64,000 nucleotides of DNA, from NCBI RefSeq assembly GCF_019799945.1, contig NZ_JABGCH010000023.1:1-64000 (forward strand), in the 5' to 3' direction. Shown piece after piece: positions 8,387 to 17,796 of this stretch. This stretch comes from Modestobacter marinus. GTDB taxonomy: Bacteria; Actinomycetota; Actinomycetes; Mycobacteriales; Geodermatophilaceae. Within the stretch, counting starts at the first letter, position 1. Each line of letters begins with the position of its first letter. A program made the translations under genes and the position numbers. Under the pieces are notes generated by a model. The model was not told the origin of the DNA. It worked only from the letters and a program-made list of their open reading frames with translations, and made no database searches.

Positions 8387-8503
8387 CTCGCTTCTCGCGT
8401 ACGGAGACGCCCGCGGCGACGAGCTTGGCCAGGGGCGAGGAGACCGTGCCCTGGCTCCGGCCGACCGGCTCCACCAGGTCGCACACGCAGGACTTGAGGG
8501 CCT
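8387..8503 (-). pseudogene. ArsR-family regulator fragment
   Basis: The minus strand encodes KSCVCDLVEPVGRSQGTVSS then PLAKLVAAGVSVREKRGRNE. This is the metal-binding CVCDL helix and recognition-helix region of ArsR/SmtB repressors (usual form CVCDLxxxLGLSQxTVSxHL). Both ends are missing, and it is abutted directly to an rtcB fragment, so it is not functional. Confidence 0.65.
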
Positions 8504-8690
8504 GAGGTTCCCGACAGGGAGACGGCCAGGTCCTTGTCCGGCAGCGCGGCGTTGTGCGCCAAGGTCTTGGCGACGCCGATGTGCCGCTCGGGCAGCTCCT
8601 TGCCGATGTTGCGGGAGCCGGAGTGCAGCATCAGCCACACCTGACCGTCGAGGTCCAGGCACACCTCGATGACGTGGTTGCGGTCATGGC
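8502..8690 (-). pseudogene. rtcB: RtcB RNA ligase fragment
   Basis: The minus strand reads NHVIEVCLDLDGQVWLMLHS, GSRNIGKELPERHIGVAK and TLAHNAALPDKDLAV. This is the strongly conserved core of the 3'-phosphate RNA ligase RtcB, including the GSRNIGK segment. About 60 residues remain of a family near 400-480 residues. It fuses out of frame to the ArsR fragment at about 8503. Confidence 0.75.
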
Positions 8691-8761
8691 GCCGAACAGG
8701 CTAGGCGGGCGGCCGGAGCGGGACACCGCTCCGGCCGCCCCGGCCGGGCACCGGATCGGGC

Positions 8762-9228
8762 TCAGGCCTCCGGCTGCACGCAGGCGTTGCCGATGAAGAC
8801 GCCCTCGAAGTCCGGGGCGCCCAGCGCGGCGGCCGCCTCGTCGGCGAGGGTGAGGCCGGCCGCGACGCCGTCGCATGAAGGCTCGCCGTCGATCGCCTGC
8901 ACGTCGCCGAGGTCGAAGACGTCGACGTCGTCCTCCAGCGCCGCGCCGTCGAGCGCGGCCTCGGCCTCGAGCTCGCCCTCACCGGGTTCGATCTCGAACT
9001 CGGTGATCTCCAGCGTCGCGCCGTCGAGCGTGGTGAAGCTGAGGCCGCCGCTGTGCTGGATGTCCTCGTCGTCCTCGATCGCGGTGATCGGGAAGGCCAG
9101 CTGCGCCAGGCCGTCCGCGTCGCCGAGCTCGCCGGGCTCGATCACGCCGACCTGCAGGTCGTCCACCAGCAGGGGGACGACGTCAGGGTTCAGCACGACG
9201 GTGGTGACGCCGCCGATGCATCACCGGC
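8762..9228 (-). pseudogene. secreted HtaA-like domain protein, C-terminal part only
   Basis: The open frame ends at 8762 and reads GGVTTVVLNPDVVPLLVDDL, QLAFPITAIEDDE and IQHSGGLSFTTLDGATLEIT, followed by acidic low-complexity sequence and a paired-Cys tail (CDG...NACVQPEA). The VVLNP...FPI...HSGGLSF layout resembles HtaA-like domains of secreted actinobacterial proteins. A stop precedes the domain and no signal peptide is present, so it is probably a remnant; a GTG at 9196 could in principle start a small protein. Confidence 0.45.
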
Positions 9229-10011
9229 CCGACGTCGCGGGCACCCGGCGCGTCGTCGCCGGATCGGACCGCTCACGTGCTGGGCGTGGCGGCCGGGCGA
9301 TCAGTCTCCCGACTGCCGATCACGCTGTGGCCGGGCATGAAGTGCGGGCAGCTGGTCTGCCTGCGGATGTTGTCGGCGGTGCTCGCCGGGTACGGCGCCG
9401 CTGGCCGGTCCTCCCGCTACCCGCGGCAGGTCGGCCCGACCGCGTCCCGGTCACACCTGGAGGAGGCGTGCGGGTTCCACAACTCCCCGCTGGTTCTGGC
9501 AAGGAAATGCGCGGCAGCGGGGTGCGCGAGCTGACGCCGGTTCGTGCGTGCGCTGCCGCGGTGGCCGGGGCGTGGCGACGGAAACTGGCCGTTCCCTGCC
9601 GTCTCGGCCCAGAGGCTGGGTTCCCATGCCTCGTGTGCGGGTAAGGCGGCTCCGTTCAGCTGGGTCCGCCTGGCTCGAGCCCAGGGTCGGCGGCGCCGCC
9701 ACGCCGGTGTTCACCTGCCGGCCGGGGGAGACGTGGCGAGCGAACGAATCACCCGAAGCCTGCCCACGCTGCGGTCTGACTGACCGCGGCCGTCGGGTGG
9801 CTCGATCCGGTGCTGGTCGAGTTCGACTGCACGGGCGGCTGCGCACCGACCGAGCGGGACCTGGGGCGGTTGCGGCGAGCTGCCGGCGACTCGTCTTCGC
9901 TGGGGCGCTGGGTGGACGCGACATGGCGGTCCCGCTGAGGGATACCGATCAGCGCGCACCGCTCGGGGTTGCCCGCCCGGGACGCCGCGACTGGGAGAGA
10001 GCAGGCTCGCT
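9229..10011. other. degenerate stretch, no gene recognised
   Basis: Several short overlapping frames exist on both strands, but none shows a domain, a good ribosome site or consistent coding character. It looks like decayed sequence between two gene remnants. Confidence 0.4.
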
Positions 10012-10683
10012 GTGGACGTCGCCATCCGCTTCGTCGAGGCGCTGGACACTGACGCCAGTGCCGCCGGCTCTGATCCCGACCTGCTGCCCGAGCGGCTGGC
10101 TCACGCCGCCGCGGCTGTGCTCCCGGTCGACGGGGTCGGGCTGAGCCTGCACGGCGAGGCCGGCCGATGGACATCGCTGGCGGCCAGCAGCACGGTCGCC
10201 GCCACCGCGGAGCGGCTGCAGTTCACCGCCGGCAGTGGGCCGTGCCTGCTTGCCGCCGAGTCCGGGCTCCCCGTTTTCGGCACCGAGGAGATCCCGGCCC
10301 GCCGGTGGCCCGCCTTCCACGACCTGCTGGTCACGAAGACGCCTCTGCGCAGCGTGCTCGCGCTGTCCCTGGCTGGGCGGTTCCAGGCCGTGGGCGCGAT
10401 GGACCTGTACTCCGCCGACCCCGACGGGGTGACCGCCGTCGACGTCTACGAGGCCCGGTGCGTCGACCAGCTCGTCTCCGACCACCTAGGCGTCGCACCT
10501 GGGGTATTCACGCCGGTTGCGTTGATCTTGTCCTGGTTCGGTGCGGTTCGACGAGAGGTGCCCCTGACCCGGGGGGATCCGCACCGCGGCAGCGACGACA
10601 TCCCAGATGCGCGAGTAGCCCATCGAGTACTCCCGAAAGGACGTGGAGATGGACGTCGGCCCAGCGTCGCGCAGACGAGGTGA
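10012..10683 (+). CDS. GAF-domain protein, probably lacking its ANTAR output domain
   Basis: GTG 10012 starts a protein whose first ~160 residues form a GAF sensor domain: LPERLAHAAAAVLPVDGVGL, FTAGSGPCLLAAESGLPV, ARRWPAFHDLL, LSLAGRFQAVGAMDLYS. In actinobacteria such domains are usually followed by an ANTAR RNA-binding domain that causes antitermination. Here, after VDQLVSDHLGVA (about 10490), the frame loses family likeness and runs into arginine-rich sequence, so the output domain is gone or frameshifted. Signal-sensing function without output is doubtful. Confidence 0.6.
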   Translation: MDVAIRFVEALDTDASAAGSDPDLLPERLAHAAAAVLPVDGVGLSLHGEAGRWTSLAASSTVAATAERLQFTAGSGPCLLAAESGLPVFGTEEIPARRWPAFHDLLVTKTPLRSVLALSLAGRFQAVGAMDLYSADPDGVTAVDVYEARCVDQLVSDHLGVAPGVFTPVALILSWFGAVRREVPLTRGDPHRGSDDIPDARVAHRVLPKGRGDGRRPSVAQTR

Positions 10684-11089
10684 CCGGTTAGCCATTGGAC
10701 GGCGAGCGGGTAGGCGCCCATTGGATCGCCAGCGGCTTACGCCATGGCGCAAGCGCCCCTCGCATCGCCCTGTCCAGCCCGGGCGCACGCCGTGACGCAC
10801 CGGTGACGAAGTGGAGACGGCGTCGGTTGAAAATGGTGAAGCTGAGATTGGACATCAGCAGGTGTTTGGGCCAGCGGTCGGCAGGGTCGGCATGTTCGTT
10901 ACACGGGGGCTTGTGGCGACGACCCTTGCCGCCGACGGGCCTGCCGCTTGCTGGTGCCGCATCCGCGACGTCGGCGCCTTAGGCCATCGCCGGGTGACCG
11001 GGGCTTTCGTGCGACGCCTTGAGCGCTCGACGCGGCGCCGTCGCGGTCATGGCGTTCTGCAGGCTCGGTCGTGTTCATCGGAGGCTTTT

Positions 11090-12127
11090 ATGGCGGGCTT
11101 TTCATCCACTGGCGGCATGAGCGTCAGTAGGCAATTAAGGTCGGCGGCCCCCCTCGCTGACGGACGCGTCCTGGTGGCGGGAGGACGGGACGGCCAAGGC
11201 ACGCCGCTCATCACGTCGGAGATCTACAATCCGCAGTCGGGGCAGTGGACGTCCACGGGGTCGCTGAACGCACCGCACGATCACGCGCTGCTCGTGGGGT
11301 TGGCCGACGGCGCCGCGATCATCGGCGGCGACTTGCCCGGCCACGACACGGTGCTGGAATCCTGGAGCATGGCCTCGGGGGAATGGACCGAGACAGTCAT
11401 GCCTCCGTTCATGTCCCGCGTGGAAGGCGCCTGGCTAGCCGGCGACCACCTGCTCGTCCTGTGCACTCCGGAGACGGCCCTTGATCAGATGGAGTTTCGT
11501 TCGATCGATCTCACCCACGGTCAGGTCGCTGGTCTGCCGTCGCCGACCATCGCGCGGTCCGGGACATTGAACTGTCGGCTGGCCGACGGCCGCATCCTTC
11601 TGGCCTCGGGCGCCTCGTCCGGGATCGGCACCGGGGGTGCGCCCGTGGAGTTCCTGACCCGGGAGTGCGAGGTGTACGACGTCGCGGCCGAGAAGTGGTC
11701 ACCGGTTGGTGATCTCCGGGTGCCCCATCGCAGTCTCGACAGAGGCGCCCAGTGCCTGGTCGCCCTCCCCGACGGCGGGGCTCTCATGGTCTCCGGGAGC
11801 GACGAAGGCGGTCAGTCTGCGTACACCGACGTCGTGGAGCGGTGGTCGATCGTCACCGGCGTGTGGCGCACCGGGGCTCCACTGACCGAGCTGCGGGACG
11901 CGCACACCACCACCGTGCTCTCGGACGGGTCCGTACTCGTGGTCGGCGGTGAGGGACCCGCCGGAGTCCAATCCGACTGCCAGCTTTATGACGTCGCCGT
12001 GGATTCCTGGAGCAGTGCAGATGATTTGAACCTGCCTCGCCTGGGGCATGTGTCCGTCCCGCTGACCGACGGCAGCGTTCTGGTCATTGATGGAGCCGGA
12101 AACGGAACTTGTGAGTTGTACAACTGA
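11090..12127 (+). CDS. kelch-repeat beta-propeller protein
   Basis: This ~345-residue protein is built of kelch/galactose-oxidase-type blades. Six copies of the signature are seen: LADGRVLVAGG, LADGAAIIGGD, LADGRILLASG, LPDGGALMVSGS, LSDGSVLVVGGE and LTDGSVLVIDG, spaced about 50-60 residues apart, each followed by a strand with Y/W (e.g. SEIYNPQSGQWTSTGSL). ATG 11090 has GGAGG about 6 nt upstream; the frame is open further upstream without family likeness. No signal peptide is obvious, so it may be cytoplasmic. Such propellers bind partners or sugars; no specific role can be assigned. It stands alone between remnants. Confidence 0.75.
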   Translation: MAGFSSTGGMSVSRQLRSAAPLADGRVLVAGGRDGQGTPLITSEIYNPQSGQWTSTGSLNAPHDHALLVGLADGAAIIGGDLPGHDTVLESWSMASGEWTETVMPPFMSRVEGAWLAGDHLLVLCTPETALDQMEFRSIDLTHGQVAGLPSPTIARSGTLNCRLADGRILLASGASSGIGTGGAPVEFLTRECEVYDVAAEKWSPVGDLRVPHRSLDRGAQCLVALPDGGALMVSGSDEGGQSAYTDVVERWSIVTGVWRTGAPLTELRDAHTTTVLSDGSVLVVGGEGPAGVQSDCQLYDVAVDSWSSADDLNLPRLGHVSVPLTDGSVLVIDGAGNGTCELYN

Positions 12128-12309
12128 CGCAAGTGCCGAGACGCGACAGCCTTAACGGGCACCCGTCTGACCGTCATTGACTGTCGTCAATGCGGCCGTG
12201 GTCGGCTACGGGGTCAGACGCATGGCTCGGCAGCTCCGAGCGGGGCAGTCTCGCTCATAATGTCCCGGTTTGCCTCGTATGGACTGTGTCAAGAATCTTG
12301 GACAGGTCC

Positions 12310-12755
12310 TCGGGTTTGATCACGCCGCGGCGGTTGCCGCGGTGCGGTAGTCGGTGAGCGCTTCGAACGGGGTTCAGCAGCCGAGCGTGGAGTGCAGCCG
12401 TCGACGGTCGTAGAAGACCTCGATGCACTCGGCGACGGCTAAGCGTGCCCGCCCCCGAGTGGCGAAGGTCTGCCGGTGATACATCTCGTTCTTCAAAGTG
12501 GCGAAGAATGATTCCGCGGCCGCGTTGTCCCAGCCCGCCCGAGGCTTCGACGAATGCGATTCTTCTCGGTGAATACGCCGAACTCCGCCGACGTATATTG
12601 CCTGGGCCCCTGTCGGAATGAAAGATCGAGTCAGCGGTGACGTGACCGGCGTCGATCGCCATCTGCAGCGCGTCGGTGACCAGGGCGGTCCGCATGTGCG
12701 CGCAGGTGCAGGGTGTCGCGGGTCTCCTGCCACTCGGCGAGCGGGAGTGCCGGCC
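12310..12755 (-). pseudogene. IS3-family transposase (OrfB) remnant
   Basis: Across two frames the minus strand encodes EWQETRDTLHLRAHMRTALV, TDALQMAIDAGHVTADSIFH with SDRG, then GWDNAAAESFFATLKNEMYH and IEVFYDRRRLHSTLG, ending TPFEALTDYRTA. These are the D and E regions of the IS3 integrase core (HSDRG, DNAxxESFFATLK, YNxxRxHSxLG). Frameshifts near 12590 and a stop after HSTLGC disable it. No OrfA or ends are visible. Confidence 0.75.
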
Positions 12756-12988
12756 ATCCCTCGGCGTGGGACCCGGCGGTGGGGGAGTCGGCGAGGCCGG
12801 GAGCGTCCATCCCCGGATCCTCCCGACTGCGGACGGACCGCGCATCGGTCATCCCGCCTCGGATCGGCGTGGCGGCTTCATGGGCTGCAGCGGTCAGTCG
12901 TCTGACCGCTTTGCTACCCCGTCGCCGGCGACCAGTCTCAGGTCCGGCGTGTCAGGCGGGCGGAGCGGCCGCTCTAGGCAGTCGCCGG

Positions 12989-15079
12989 TCAACGGTCGGA
13001 GGGGAGCGGCTGCCTGTCGCCGGCCATGGCCTCCGCGTCGGGCGGCAGCCCCGGCGCCCGGCGGGCGCCGGGGACTTCCCCTGCGGCGACGGCGGCCGGT
13101 GCGGTGTCGCGAGCGACGCCGGCGGCGGCGTACGCCTCGTCCTCGTTCAAGGTCTCCTGCTCGAGCAGCGTGTGGGCCAGCCGGTCGAGCCGCTCCCGGT
13201 TGCCCCGCAGCGTCTCGACCGCCTGCCCGAAGCACTCCTCGACGAGGCGCCGGACCTCCTCATCCACGAGTCCCTTGGTGGTTGGCGCGGCCCCGTCGAG
13301 GCCGAACGGCTGCTCCTGCCCGGGTCGCGGCAGGACGGTGACCGGTCCGACCACAGGGGACATGCCCCAGCGGCCGACCATCTGCCTCGCCAGCTGGGTG
13401 GCCTGCTCGAGGTCGCTCTCGGCTCCCGTTGTGACCTGGCCGTAGACGATGCTCTCGGCGGCGCGACCGCCCAGCGCCCCGGTGATGCGGCCCCGCAGGT
13501 ACTCCTCCGTGTAGCCGTACCGGTCGGCTTGTGGTGTCTGCACGGTCACGCCGAGCGCCTGCCCGCGCGGGATGATGGTCACTCGGCGGACCGGGTCCGC
13601 TCCGGGCGTCAGCATGCCGAGCAGGGCGTGGCCGGACTCGTGGTAGGCGGTGCTGAGCTTTTCCTCGGGCGAGAGCATGATGCCGCGCACGCTGCCCAGC
13701 AGGGTCTTCTCCAGTGCCTCGCCGAAGTCGGCGGCGGTAACCATGTCGTGGCGGTACTTGGCCGCCGCCAGCGCCGCCTCGTTGACGAGGTTGGCGAGGT
13801 CCGCTCCCACCATGCCCGGCGTCGCGGCGGCCAACCCCACGAGGTCCACGTCGGGCGCGAGCGGCACGTTCCGGGTGTGCACCTGCAGGATCTCCAGCCG
13901 CCCGCTCCGATCTGGTGGGCTGATGCTCACCCGGCGGTCGAAGCGTCCGGGCCGGAGTAGGGCCGGGTCGAGGATCTCCGGGCGGTTGGTGGCCGCGAGG
14001 ACGACGACGCCCTCGTTGCCCTCGAACCCGTCCATCTCGGTGAGGATCTGGTTCAGGGTCTGTTCTCGCTCGTCGACTCCGCCCGCCGAGAAGGAACCGC
14101 CACGGGCGCGGCCGATCGCGTCGAGCTCGTCGATGAAGATGATCGACGGCGCCACCTTTTTGGCCTGGTCGAACAGGTCGCGTACCCGGCTGGCGCCGAC
14201 CCCCACGATCGCCTCGATGAACTCTGAGGCCGAGATGGAGAAGAACGGCACCCTGGCCTCCCCGGCCACGGCCCGGGCGAGCAGGGTCTTACCGGTTCCC
14301 GGCGGACCGGAGAGCAGCACGCCCCGCGGAATGCGCGCGCCGAGCTTGCTGTAGCGCGGCGGGTCGCGGAGGAAGTCGACGATCTCTCGCACCTCGTGCT
14401 CGACCTCGTCGATCCCAGCGACGTCGGTGAACGTCGTCCGCGGCCCGATGTCGGGCTCGTAACGAGTCGCTCGGGATCGGCCGAAGCTGCCGAGTCCTCC
14501 ACTGAGGCCGGACGCGCTGCGCCGCAGGAACCACAGCAGCAGCCCGACGAACAACAGGGTGGGACCGAATCCGAGAAGGATCTGCTGCCACAAGGGAGGC
14601 GGAGCGTCAGGTGGCGTCGCGTTCACCTCTACGCCGTTGTCCTCCAACGTCCGGAACAGGTCGTCGTCGGCGAACGTGGGGCGCTCGGTGGCGAAGGTGG
14701 TGACGTCCGTCGTCTCCTGGCCCGCGGTGTAGGACACGGGCCGGTCGAGGACCCCCTGGATCGCGTTGCCGGTCGTGGTGATCGTTTGCACGTTGTCCGC
14801 GTCCGCCTGCTCGACGAAGAACGTGTACGAGACGTCGGTGCGCGGCTCCGGTCGGACCAGCAGCGACATCAGGACCCAGTTGACGACCAGCGCCGCCGCC
14901 ACCCACCACCAGAACCGGTCGGCGCGTGGCCGATGCGAGGGCTGGTCGGCTCGTCCGCCCGGGGCGCCCTCCATGCGCCACGGCGGTGGCCGGTCCGGCC
15001 CCGGTTGGCCGCGGAGCCGGCCGAGTAAACCGAGTCCGGGCCGGTCGGTGTCCGTGGGGGTCTGCCGGTTCCTCGCCAT
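12989..15079 (-). CDS. ftsH: FtsH-family ATP-dependent zinc metalloprotease
   Basis: This 696-residue membrane-anchored AAA protease degrades membrane and cytosolic proteins. Order: TM1 about 54-74, extracytoplasmic region 80-165, TM2 about 166-186, AAA module with Walker A GPPGTGKT (258-265), Walker [10 protein letters not shown] (about 313-321), second region of homology [20 protein letters not shown], and zinc site HESGH (480-484). Two departures are visible: the pore loop reads EAIVGVGAS where FtsH normally has an aromatic (FVGVG), and the zinc site has Ser for the usual Ala. The arginine- and proline-rich cytoplasmic N-terminus is unusually long. It is probably an accessory paralogue rather than the housekeeping FtsH. 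The ATG at 15079 gives the two expected TMs. Confidence 0.92.
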   Translation of the reverse strand: MARNRQTPTDTDRPGLGLLGRLRGQPGPDRPPPWRMEGAPGGRADQPSHRPRADRFWWWVAAALVVNWVLMSLLVRPEPRTDVSYTFFVEQADADNVQTITTTGNAIQGVLDRPVSYTAGQETTDVTTFATERPTFADDDLFRTLEDNGVEVNATPPDAPPPLWQQILLGFGPTLLFVGLLLWFLRRSASGLSGGLGSFGRSRATRYEPDIGPRTTFTDVAGIDEVEHEVREIVDFLRDPPRYSKLGARIPRGVLLSGPPGTGKTLLARAVAGEARVPFFSISASEFIEAIVGVGASRVRDLFDQAKKVAPSIIFIDELDAIGRARGGSFSAGGVDEREQTLNQILTEMDGFEGNEGVVVLAATNRPEILDPALLRPGRFDRRVSISPPDRSGRLEILQVHTRNVPLAPDVDLVGLAAATPGMVGADLANLVNEAALAAAKYRHDMVTAADFGEALEKTLLGSVRGIMLSPEEKLSTAYHESGHALLGMLTPGADPVRRVTIIPRGQALGVTVQTPQADRYGYTEEYLRGRITGALGGRAAESIVYGQVTTGAESDLEQATQLARQMVGRWGMSPVVGPVTVLPRPGQEQPFGLDGAAPTTKGLVDEEVRRLVEECFGQAVETLRGNRERLDRLAHTLLEQETLNEDEAYAAAGVARDTAPAAVAAGEVPGARRAPGLPPDAEAMAGDRQPLPSDR

Positions 15080-15174
15080 CAGAACCGCCTTCCGGTGGGA
15101 TCAGCCAGCGCGGTCACGACGTGGGAGAGGCCGCTGGCACGGGGCATGTCCTCTCGACGTCCGGCGCGCGGTGA

Positions 15175-16416
15175 TCAGCGACGCGGTTCGGGGATCTTGA
15201 GCGTGCGCAGGGACCGGAAGCCCGCACGGATCTCGTCGACGAAGAGGTGCGGCTGTTCCCATGCCGCGAAGTGCCCGCCTCTGTCGAGCCGGTTGTAGTG
15301 GATCAGCTGGGGATAGGCCCGCTCCGTCCAGCTCCGCGGCGCTTCGTACTGCTCGCCCGGGAAGACGCTGACGGCCACCGGGATGGTGACGCCCTTGGCG
15401 TTGAAGAAGCCGCCCTTGTATTCCCAGTACAGGCGGGACGCGGAGACTCCGGTGTTGGTCAGCCAGTAGAGCGTGATGTTGTCGAGGATCTCGTCGCGCG
15501 TGAGCTCACCCGTGGTGCTCGTCGTCCGGCCCAGGGCGGAGGCTACCGCCGCGGCCGGCTGGCCGTCGGCGTCGTTGTGGTCCAGGAGCCAGGCGGCCAG
15601 ACCGACGGGGGAGTCCGCGATGCCGTACAGGGTCTGCGGGCGCGCCGCCATGTACTTGGCGTACTCCACCTGCTGGAACGTCCGCACCAGTTGTTCGTAG
15701 GCGAGTCGCTCCTCCTCGGAGAGCCCGGCGGGCGGGGGTTCGCCCGCCAGCAGGGCCCTGTCCACGTCGGCCGGCACGGTGGCCGGCATGTTGGTGTGGA
15801 CGGCGAGCAGCCCAGCCGGCGCCTGCAATCCCATCTGATCGACGACGAAAGCACCCCAGTCACCACCCTGGGCGACGTATCGGGGATAGCCGAGACGCTG
15901 CATCAGCTCTGCCCAGGCTCGGGCCATGCGCTCGGGACCCCAACCGGTGCTGGTCGGCTTGCCCGAGAACCCGTAGCCCGGCATCGAAGGGATCACCACG
16001 TGGAAGGCGTCGCCTTCGCTTGCTCCGTGTGCGGTGGGATTGACGAGCGGATCGATGATCTTGAGCTGCTCGACGACGGAGCCGGGCCATCCATGGTTGA
16101 TGACGAGCGGCAGTGCATTGTCGTGCTGCGAACGCACGTGGATGAAGTGAATGTCCAGCCCGTCGATCTCGGTGACGAACTGGGGCAGGGCGTTCAGTTT
16201 CGCCTCGCACGCGCGCCAGTCGTAGTCGGTCGCCCAGTACCGCGCGAGTTCCTGCATGGTGGCGAGCGGCACGCCTTGCGACGAGTCAGGAACCGTTTCC
16301 CGCTCTGGCCATACCGTGGCGGCGATGCGTCTGCGCATCTCGGCGAGGGCCTCGTCCGGTACGTCGACGCGAAACGGGCGGATGGCCTTGGCGGTCTCCT
16401 GTGCGACTGTGGTCAT
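15175..16416 (-). CDS. epoxide hydrolase-type alpha/beta hydrolase (copy 1)
   Basis: This ~413-residue protein has the N-terminal epoxide-hydrolase domain (RPFRVDVPDEALAEMRRRI) and an alpha/beta-hydrolase fold. The oxyanion motif is HGWPGS, the nucleophile elbow AQGGDWGAFVVDQMG (Asp), and the C-terminal catalytic His is in RGGHFAAWEQP. It would open epoxides to diols or act on related esters. ATG 16416 has GAGGAG upstream. It is a close paralogue of the gene just upstream (16517-17749), sharing long near-identical stretches such as LNALPQFVTEIDG, so a tandem duplication. Both lie downstream of a thioredoxin-like gene on the same strand. Confidence 0.88.
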   Translation of the reverse strand: MTTVAQETAKAIRPFRVDVPDEALAEMRRRIAATVWPERETVPDSSQGVPLATMQELARYWATDYDWRACEAKLNALPQFVTEIDGLDIHFIHVRSQHDNALPLVINHGWPGSVVEQLKIIDPLVNPTAHGASEGDAFHVVIPSMPGYGFSGKPTSTGWGPERMARAWAELMQRLGYPRYVAQGGDWGAFVVDQMGLQAPAGLLAVHTNMPATVPADVDRALLAGEPPPAGLSEEERLAYEQLVRTFQQVEYAKYMAARPQTLYGIADSPVGLAAWLLDHNDADGQPAAAVASALGRTTSTTGELTRDEILDNITLYWLTNTGVSASRLYWEYKGGFFNAKGVTIPVAVSVFPGEQYEAPRSWTERAYPQLIHYNRLDRGGHFAAWEQPHLFVDEIRAGFRSLRTLKIPEPRR

Positions 16417-16516
16417 GGCTTCTGCTCCTCTACTCGCAATCTCTGGCAAGGTCTGGATGGCAGCGGACGGCGGCTTCAGGGACGGCGCCGGCCCCGTTCA
16501 GCCGCCGGACGGATGT

Positions 16517-17749
16517 TCAGCGCCGCGGTTCAGGGACCTGGGGCGCGCGGAGCGGACGGAAGGCGGCCTGAACCTCGGTCGCGAATACTTCTGGTTCTTC
16601 CCAGGCGGCGAAGTGGCCGCCCCGATCGACCTCGTTGAAGTACGCGAGGGTGGGGTAGCTCTGCTCGGCCCAGCTGCGCGGTGTCCGCCAGATCTCGCCG
16701 GGGAAGGTCGTGAACGCGGCCGGGACGGAGACGGGTGGAGGAGACTGGCCGGCCGCGGCTGCGGCCGCGGGAGCGTCAGGCCCGTAGCTCTCCCAGTAGG
16801 ACCGGGCCGCCGAGGCCCCGGTGCCGGTCAGCCAGTACAGGGTGATGTTGTCGAGGACGTGATCGCGGGTGAGGTTTCCCGCCGGCTGCCCGTCGACGAA
16901 GGCGCGGGACATCTTGTAGTAGGCGTCGGTGTCGTGGTCGAGCATCCAGGCGGCCAGGGCGACGGGTGAGTCCAGCAGGCCGTAGCCGATGGTCTGCGGC
17001 CGGGTGGCCTGTTCCAGGAAGTACGCGAAGCCGCTGGACCGGAACGTGGCGATCGCCTCGAGAGCGGCGCGTTCCTGTTCGGTGTCGCCCGGCAGCTGGG
17101 CGCCCAGGGCGGTGACGAGCAGGTTCAGGTGGATCCCGAGCAGTCCCTCGGGTGCCTGGCGGCCCATGGCGTCGGTGACGCCGGCGCCCACGTCGCCGCC
17201 TTGGGCGACGTAGCGGGAATAGCCGAGCCGGCGCATCAGCTCGGCCCAGGCCTGCCCGACGCGGGCGACGTCCCATCCGAGTTCGGTCGGCTCGCCGGAG
17301 AAGCCGTAGCCGGGCAGGGACGGCAGCACCAGGTGGAAGGCGTCCTCGGCCCGTCCGCCGTTCGTGGTCGGGTCGGTGAGGGGCCCGACGGTCTCGAGTA
17401 GTTCGACGACCGACCCGGGCCAGCCGTGCGTCATGATCAAGGGCAGCGCGTCCGCGTGTGGCGAGCGTGCGTGGATGAAGTGGATGTCCACGCCGTCGAT
17501 CTCGGTGACGAACTGGGGGAGCGCATTGAGCTTCGCCTCGCACCGGCGCCAGTCGTACTCGGTCGTCCAGTAGCGGCAGAGTGCCTGCATCGTGGCCAGC
17601 TGCACGCCCTGCGAGCGATCCGTCACCAGCTCCCTGGTGGGCCAGCGCGTCGCGTCGATGCGCCGGCGCATGTCGGTGAGCTGCCCGTCGGGCACGTCCG
17701 CCCGGAAGGCGCGGATGGCCTTACCGGTGTCCTGTGCGATTGCGGTCAC
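16517..17749 (-). CDS. epoxide hydrolase-type alpha/beta hydrolase (copy 2)
   Basis: This ~410-residue paralogue of the next gene has the EHN domain at the N-terminus (IRAFRADVPDGQLTDMRRRI), HGWPGSVVELLE as oxyanion motif, nucleophile Asp in QGGDVGAGVTDAMG (Val where copy 1 has Trp) and catalytic His in DRGGHFAAWEEPE. An alanine-rich insert (PDAPAAAAAAGQ) near residue 330 is absent from copy 1. GTG 17749 is chosen because it follows GAGGGAG and starts the paralogous sequence; the frame stays open far upstream only as a shadow of the thioredoxin-like gene. The substrate is unknown. Confidence 0.88.
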   Translation of the reverse strand: MTAIAQDTGKAIRAFRADVPDGQLTDMRRRIDATRWPTRELVTDRSQGVQLATMQALCRYWTTEYDWRRCEAKLNALPQFVTEIDGVDIHFIHARSPHADALPLIMTHGWPGSVVELLETVGPLTDPTTNGGRAEDAFHLVLPSLPGYGFSGEPTELGWDVARVGQAWAELMRRLGYSRYVAQGGDVGAGVTDAMGRQAPEGLLGIHLNLLVTALGAQLPGDTEQERAALEAIATFRSSGFAYFLEQATRPQTIGYGLLDSPVALAAWMLDHDTDAYYKMSRAFVDGQPAGNLTRDHVLDNITLYWLTGTGASAARSYWESYGPDAPAAAAAAGQSPPPVSVPAAFTTFPGEIWRTPRSWAEQSYPTLAYFNEVDRGGHFAAWEEPEVFATEVQAAFRPLRAPQVPEPRR

Positions 17750-17796
17750 GGCTCTCCCTCTCTGTACGTGTTGGTCGGCATCCGACGCGGGCCGGC

